Below, piece after piece: positions 22,316-22,500 of a DNA stretch of 22,500 nucleotides. Source of the DNA: Prorocentrum cordatum (Eukaryota > Sar > Dinophyceae > Prorocentrales > Prorocentraceae); contig CAUYUJ010015731.1 of NCBI GenBank assembly GCA_963575745.1, positions 20,001 to 42,500 of the forward strand, given 5' to 3'. The notes beneath the pieces were generated by a model. It had not been told where the DNA came from, did no database searches, and saw only the letters and a program-made list of their open reading frames with translations. Position numbers and translations under genes: made by a program. The first letter of the stretch is position 1, and every line of letters starts with the position of its first letter.

Positions 22316-22500
22316 CTCTTCCTCCCCACTGCTCCAACTCCTCATTCTGCCTGCGCTGCTGCTGGTGCTGCTGCTGCGCACTTCTTTCTCCTCCTCCACC
22401 TCCACCTCCTCCTTCCGCCCCCCCCCTTACTTCCCCACCGTCCTCCTTTTCCTCTTCTTCCTCCTCCTCCTCCTCCTCCTCCTCCTCCTCCTCCTCCTCC
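22316..22500 (+). repeat. CTG and TCC trinucleotide tract, running off the window
   Basis: CTTCCTC units are followed by a CTGCTGCTGG-type run (22350-22377) and, from about 22390, TCC repeats that are pure from 22460 to the last base. The tract continues beyond the window. Confidence 0.9.

Overview
This window contains no protein-coding gene that I can recognise and no rRNA, tRNA or CRISPR array. It is GC-rich nuclear eukaryotic DNA built almost wholly of repeats: tandem arrays, fold-back elements, short retroposon-like insertions and long trinucleotide tracts. Hundreds of frames are open by chance because (TCC)n, (GTC)n, (GGA)n and GC-rich arrays lack stop codons; I treat nearly all of them as artefacts. 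The style (high GC, bloated intergenic repeats, many small inverted-repeat elements) best fits a dinoflagellate or a similar large-genome alga. That is inference: no diagnostic gene is present, and only a weak spliced-leader-like match (859-874) points the same way.

Layout. 1-285: a degenerate ~63-bp tandem repeat. 910-1610 and 2755-3742: two copies of a module made of a shared 5' flank and a tandem array of ~80-110-bp units; a third array lies inverted at 5288-5625 and shares a 3' flank with the second. 4235-5159: a composite element with conserved ends enclosing a TAGCA-type simple array. 6097-7270: low-complexity trinucleotide sequence. 8232-9053 and 12110-12550: four copies of a fold-back family (D). 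9833-10078: a 70-bp element with perfect 7-bp target duplications, directly followed by the first of four copies of a second inverted-repeat family (E: 9917, 12899, 13636, 14947). 10511-11480: a family of GAGGCCCCAAGA-type microrepeats behind a shared head. 12692-12807 and 14383-14540: two copies of an A-tailed retroposon-like sequence with 14-15-bp target duplications. 13636-15165: a large inverted composite of families E and I. 15892-16253: two more fold-back units. 17053-17495: a TATG-type satellite. 17590-19510: a tandem array with a 301-bp period, interrupted by a second copy of the composite element (18394-19056). 19666-20270: a purine tract followed by a pyrimidine tract. 22316-22500: a TCC-rich tract running off the window.

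The most informative point is the second composite element. Removing it plus one copy of a 6-bp duplication (669 bp in total) restores exactly the 301-bp period of the array it sits in. It is therefore a discrete insertion, and its relative at 4235-5159 has the same ends but a different internal simple repeat. I know of no described class with this structure.
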